A stretch of DNA of 64,000 nucleotides from Fennellomyces sp. T-0311 (taxonomy: Eukaryota > Mucoromycota > Mucoromycetes > Mucorales > Lichtheimiaceae), in assembly GCA_025266875.1 (NCBI GenBank), contig JALLLT010000001.1, positions 310,001-374,000 on the forward strand, given 5' to 3'. The position numbers and the translations under genes were made by a program. Under the pieces are notes generated by a model. That model saw nothing but the letters and a program-made list of their open reading frames with translations, was not told where the DNA came from and did not search any database. Below are positions 58,856 through 64,000 of the stretch, one piece after another; the first letter of the stretch is position 1; each line of letters starts with the position of its first letter.

Positions 58856-61800
58856 TTAGTCAAAATCTTCATCTTCGCTCATGTAACTATCTTGATCACT
58901 ATCATTGTCGTCGGCGTTGTGGTATTCCTCCACTGGCTGATTAGCCGGTTTGACTTTGATATTGGAAAGGAACCAATGCTTGTAGTTCTTGGAATGTGCC
59001 AAATGACCCTTCTTGTTACAATCGGCACCGTATTCGCAACGTTCACGTTGCTGGAAAGTCGCTGGAAGTTGGTTTTCGGCTTGTTGGGCAAGGATCATAG
59101 TTGACAAAGTCCGAATGCAATCAGTACATGCTTTGCTACTGCGAGTGATAGGCATCGTTGGCTTCCATTTTGGCTCTAAAAATGAAACAAAGTAGAATGA
59201 ATAACCAGGACAATTGAAGAAAAAAGAGTGCAGAGTAGAAAAACTTACTGTAGCTTTCGGCAGCAAGGAATGCGTCCAGATGCTCATTCACCACTTCCTT
59301 TGCGGTTTTTCCGGTATGCGTGAGATTGAACCGTACAAGATCACGTTCGTATTCGCACAAGCCGGAATAATCAAAGTCCTTGAAATTGTTGATATCTTGG
59401 ACATTGCTGCCTTTATGCGATTGACATAATTCGCAATATTGGTTGTCACGAACGACCACGAGGTATCTGATCCTGACTTGGTTTTCGTTGTATACGATAT
59501 ACTCGTTGTAATTGATGCGTGGTCGCTGGTAATAAGGAGCGCCAGATGGAATTTCGTAGTCGATGATAGGACCCATGGGAATCTGTGCACCGCTCTTGTC
59601 GTAGACCACATTGGCTGGATTGGGACATTGCATACCAACACCCTTGACAGACATGTATGCATCTTCTTTGTATTGCGCCGTGGTGTAGTACATCATTTCA
59701 CACTCTTTACCCAGTGCTACTTCGCACAGCATGAGTAAGGCGTATCCCGGATGTTTTGCTTCGTAGGCGCCCATTGTAGAATAGGCGAGGGACTTGGCAA
59801 ATGTATCCGCAAAGTAAATGCCATCACCAAACATGGATCCCTATCAACTCACTGTTAGATCTTTTTTTTTCCTTCCAAAATTGAGAATCAAGCACAAACT
59901 TACCGAAGCGGCAGCGGCAGCAGGTTTTGCTCGAAGACCTTGCTTCAAAATACCCAAAAAGTTGTTGGCTTGCGACCCGTGCCAGAGGAGTTTTCGGTTT
60001 GAATTGTTTGCGAAAGATGCAAATCGTTCCTCTTCACCCTTGCGGTTGACGGTGAAAAGTTTGGTGATCTCGACGTTGGAGTTTTGTGCCGTGGTAAGCA
60101 TGTACTTTTGAACCATGTTGAATTCGGGGCACGTACTGTCGACTTCGTTGAGTTGACAGTGTAAGGAGCGGAAGCAATAGTCCAAAGGATGTACTTCGGA
60201 GGCGCGTCGTTTCGCCGCCAAAAGCAGATTGATGGGGAAGTTGAGGTAGTTGACGTTGTTCAATCGCGCGCGTTCTTCTATCAGGGTATCTCTTCGAAGA
60301 ATAGGCGTGATGCCGCGCTGGTTGGATGCTTTGGGTAACATCCGGAAGTACTGGTTGCTGTACTGTCCCAACCGGTGACCAGCAGCTGCACGGAACGCTT
60401 TAGTCGCAATGCTCTGCTTGCCATTGACTCCAAAGAAATACCTTTTCTCTCTGCCCGCTGCTTCTTTGTCAGGACAATACCAATCGTTTCAAAGTTTGGA
60501 ATTTCCTTCTCGATCTTGTCCAGGATACCATAAGCCTCATCAATGAATTTCTGAGGAATTTGACCTGCGGGGATATCCAATTGTAGCTGGCTGTAGCCCT
60601 TACTCAGCGCCTCAAAGTCGCAAAAGATCTGCATGGTATTGTAAAGCACCGGTGAGAGTTGCGATGGAACGCTGGTCTCCAGGAACGTAAAGTCGTTGAG
60701 GATCACAGGCTTCTTGGGAGGCTTGGCGTGAATAAGTTCGAATTTGGCTGGCTTGGATTCGAACTTGGATGGATCATGATCTTCCCAGTGGTTGCCTGTC
60801 TTGGCTCGGAAAATCGACTTGAATTCTGCAACTGCCTCTTCCTTGGTAAGATACGGCGTCTTTTGATGCATACCCGTTTCGCCAAATGAGCCCCAGCGAG
60901 TCCACAGCACGTAAAGATCCAATACGGTGTTGTAGATGACCGAAAGCTTGTAGAACCTATAATACAAGGATGAGCTTTTGGTCCCTTGTAAATTCAACAG
61001 TAACCTACATGTTGCATCCGTAGTAACCGCCGGTAACGTCGATTTTTTGTAACATAATATCGTACGGCTTGTCCTCTTCATCCAAAGCGATTTGACCGAT
61101 CTTCTCCATTTGGGAGGCTGGATCAACAGTAGCCTTTTCCTTGGTTTCGACCTCAGACTTTTCACCGCGTGCATCGGCTGCTGCTTTGGCTTCGGCCTCC
61201 AGTACCGCTCTCTCCGCCTCGGCATCTTCTTCAATAACTTGCATGGCAATATGATCGTCCGCGTTCATATCCATATCCTCATTGCTGTCTTCTCCCATTT
61301 CAACGTCGCCAAGGGTAATATCAAGCTCAACAAGAGCTTCATACACTGCCTTGCGTTCTCGGGCATTGGCATGGTCAATTGGTCGGAGACCTATTTATTG
61401 CTCTTTAGCAAAAAGCATGGTAATTTGGCATATCGTGCTTACCTTTGTTGTCAGGGATGTCAGCGATAAGATTGAAATCGGATTCGAGCGTGTTGGCGAG
61501 GAACTTGAGAATCTCGACGTTTTCATGAGAGTATCCGGAACCAACAAGGAACGAGATAATGGTACGACCTTGATCATCGGTGGCTCTCCAGTTGATTTCG
61601 TGCTTAGTCTTGCGGCAAATGATCTGAAGAATCGAAAAATCGTTCTGCGCAACGGCGTGGAAGATGGCATTCAAAGGTCCCCATTGGTACAAGTCCTTAT
61701 CCTTCCGATCGTTAGCACTTGTGCGACAACTGGCCACATTGGGATCTGCTCCGAGCTCCAACAAGCGCTATAACATTACTTAGCAAAACACGAAATGAAA

Positions 61801-64000
61801 TGCATTTTCTTTTTTAAAGTTACCTCGACACGAATAGCATTGTGGTCACGGATGGCAAGCTCAAGAGGTGTCATACCAGTTACTGAGTCAATCATGTTCA
61901 CATTTGGCTCCTTGTTTTGCATCATGTCAGCGCAAATGGATGTCTATCGTTACATATAAGTCATAATGTATAAATTGGGGTCCCCCCCAAAAAAAGATTA
62001 CCTGATCCTTGACCTTGCTATCAAAGAAATAGTGATAGAAAACTGATCGCTCCGAATCCAAGCCCTTGAGGTCAAGATCGATGTTTTTCTTGAGCATCAA
62101 CTACAGTAAAACAATTCAGCATAGAAACGCAATAGGTAAATGCAATAACATACCATCAAAGGTGCACTGGATGGGAATGTCTTGCTCACATACATAAAGC
62201 ATGTGCGACCTTCCCATGGCTTGTCCGTTGGGCTCACAACATTGGCATTGGCACCGCCTTCAATCAGGGTATCAAATGTAGATCCAGAAGCAATAAAAAC
62301 AGGATGGATAGTGATCGTTCGTTTCTTCTTTTCCAGTTCATAAGTGGCAGTGGATGGAACGTTAGGATCAACACCACCTTCCAAAAGAGCCTAAACATCT
62401 ATTAGCCAACCTTTTTCCAGCCCACCCAAGTTTGTCACGCACCTTTAAGATCTTATCCAACTTGTCCATACACGCTTGCATCACTGCATTAGGTCGGTCA
62501 TGAACGCTATCCTCATCCTTGGGAACACCCGCTTCCAACAGGGTCTTGACAAGACGGACATTCTTGCTCTTGACTGCAAGTAAAAGGGCAGAGTCTTTGG
62601 TAGCCGAGCTAGTTCCCTGACCAATGATTGCACCTGCAGACAACAAAGCCTATGAAACCAGTTAATCTTCGTATATATATAAAGGAACCACTCATTCCTA
62701 CCTGAACACATCCAATGCTGTATGCAGAAGCAGCATACCACAATTCTGATAAGCCATCCTCGTCCAATTTGTTAATGGCGCTTCCACCAGCGGCCAGAAT
62801 CTTGTTCAAAAGCGACGTCTGACCGTGCTTCGCAGCATAGTGGATAGGAGTTCGCTGATGAACATCGGTGATGAAAGGCAGTCCAAGATCTGCTAGCTTG
62901 GTAATAAGATCAGGCAAATATTCATCCCAGATTTCACTATACAATCGATGAGTAACCAGATATACAACCCTCGGAATCCATGTACTTACTTGTCAAACGG
63001 CTTAAAGTTGGCCACGATATGCCACAAGTTGCGACCTTCGTTTGTAGTACCGGACAGAACATCCGCTGAGACAGAGTTGATCAGGATATCTGCAACGTGG
63101 AACTTGCCAGTTCGGAAAGCATCTTCCAAGGATTCTGCAGGAAAAAGGGTATTAAGTTATCCCATTCACTGACAAGAGAAAGATTGTCCACTTACCCAAG
63201 ACGTTCGGATGGCGATCGAGAATCAGATAAGCCATGTTCATAAAGTCCTTGGACAAACTGTAATTCAGCGTGGACATGGAATCACCTGCTGGCAATGTCA
63301 TGATACTGCTTGGAGTGGCACCTTGATTGCAAAGCATCACTGAATAATCCACATGCTTGTACTGTAAGGAAAGCTGAAGCGGCGTATTCTTGTCCAAATC
63401 TTGGGCATTGATATTGACGTTCTTGGATATAAGAATGGACGTTGAAGAGAATGCACCAACAGTAGCGGCATAGTGAAGTGGTGTTCGTCCAAAGTGGTCC
63501 ACAGGGTCAGGCTGCAATTCGCTGTAGTTTGACAAAAACTTGATAATATCGATTGGATCCATCTTGCCAGGAACCTGAGCATCCATTTCCCACTTGAATT
63601 GAGAGTACAGTTCAAGTTGGGGCATTTCGTCTTGATCAATCACAATGATATCGTCGAGCGCCGAGGACTTTGTTTCATAGACTTTTTGTTGGAAGGTGCG
63701 TACAGCGTACCCAATCCATTCGCTTGCGACTTGATCTGAATTGTTTCTTGTAAACTTTTCGATCGCGCTTGCAACCTTTTTCTCGATAGCTCGGGCATTC
63801 GACTTGTCCTTGCGGACCTTGTTGACCTTTTTGGCAATCTTGGTCATCTCACGCATATGAGGAATAATGTCCATATGAATGAACGCAAGATGGAGTGGAG
63901 TACGTCCTATAATACGGAAGCCATTCACCCACTGAAACATAAAGCTGTATGAGCCACTTACCCAAAATATCCTTGGCATTGATGTTCGCGCCAGCTTGCA
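58856..64000 (-). CDS. Ankyrin-WGR-PARP poly(ADP-ribose) polymerase with C-terminal PBZ-like finger (5' end outside window)
   Basis: Nuclear-type poly(ADP-ribose) polymerase. From the window edge down to about 61400 the protein is a chain of ankyrin repeats (for example GRTPLHYAATVGAFSS, INAQDLDKNTPLQLSLQYKH, TPIHYAAKHGQTSLLNKI). Then come an acidic linker, a WGR domain (TRWGSFGETG near 60890), the regulatory helical domain (LDIPAGQIPQKFIDEAYGIL near 60560), and the catalytic domain with WHGS near 59970, GDGIYFADTFAKSLAYS near 59800, and the catalytic Glu in NEYIVYNE near 59500. His, Tyr and Glu of the active-site triad are all present, predicting polymer-forming activity. After residues resembling MPITRSSKACTDC comes CEYGADCNKKGHLAHSKNYKHW, a PBZ-like finger, then an acidic tail. 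The stop is at 58856-58858. A 56-nt intron near 60445-60390 restores the frame between the regulatory and catalytic parts. Confidence 0.93.

Noticed and set aside
60390..60450. Frame break between regulatory and catalytic domains of PARP
   Set aside because: A 56-nt GT-AG intron (GTATTT...GTGCAG) restores phase exactly, so no damage is needed.

Overview
The window is nuclear DNA of a filamentous fungus, most likely an early-diverging Mucoromycota (Mucorales-like) species. The evidence is many short GT-AG introns (about 50-80 nt), fungal-type housekeeping genes (P5A ATPase Spf1, Kin1-type kinase, Gcn4/Cpc1-type bZIP, Sam50, Rrp15, a TAF1 without bromodomains), a Ty3/gypsy retrotransposon, and gene-poor AT-rich tracts with decayed coding fragments. 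The genus cannot be set from the sequence alone. I found no CRISPR array, rRNA or tRNA gene.

Layout: 1-3959 (+) 3' part of a P5A ATPase; 4313-4556 (+) a very small Cys-rich candidate; about 6 kb without a clear gene; 10678-14446 (-) mitochondrial ClpP, Rrp15 and a SET-MYND protein; 14763-15970 (+) a single-pass membrane protein; 16119-18842 (-) a Kin1/MARK kinase; 19878-21826 (+) an ABHD12-like serine hydrolase; 22085-23722 (+) a methyltransferase with an N-myristoylation signal; 24002-24790 (-) a Gcn4-like bZIP factor with a two-uORF leader; about 3.4 kb without a clear gene; 28718-34107 (-) a four-helix membrane protein, Sam50 and a Sec14-like protein broken by a 13-bp duplication; then a decayed tract.

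A complete Ty3/gypsy element lies at 36641-42026 (coding on minus), with identical 320-bp LTRs. It sits 86 bp upstream of a small three-exon membrane-protein gene (42113-42629, +). Then follow a C2H2 factor (-), a TBC Rab-GAP with a GC-AG intron (+), a possible Fanzor/TnpB-like remnant (-), TAF1 (48107-52010, +), a second SET-MYND gene (-), a four-finger C2H2 factor (-), about 5 kb of mostly decayed sequence, and the 3' part of a large ankyrin-WGR-PARP protein with a C-terminal PBZ-like finger (58856 to beyond 64000, -).

These genes are independent eukaryotic units with no operon logic. Several serve chromatin or transcription (TAF1, bZIP, two C2H2 factors, two SET-MYND proteins, PARP). Others serve membrane and organelle upkeep (Spf1, ClpP, Sam50, Sec14-like, ABHD12-like, TBC). 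The strongest leads are the Gcn4-type uORF leader, the -1 frameshift cassette of the young retrotransposon, the PARP architecture, the Sec14-like frame break and the GC-AG intron.
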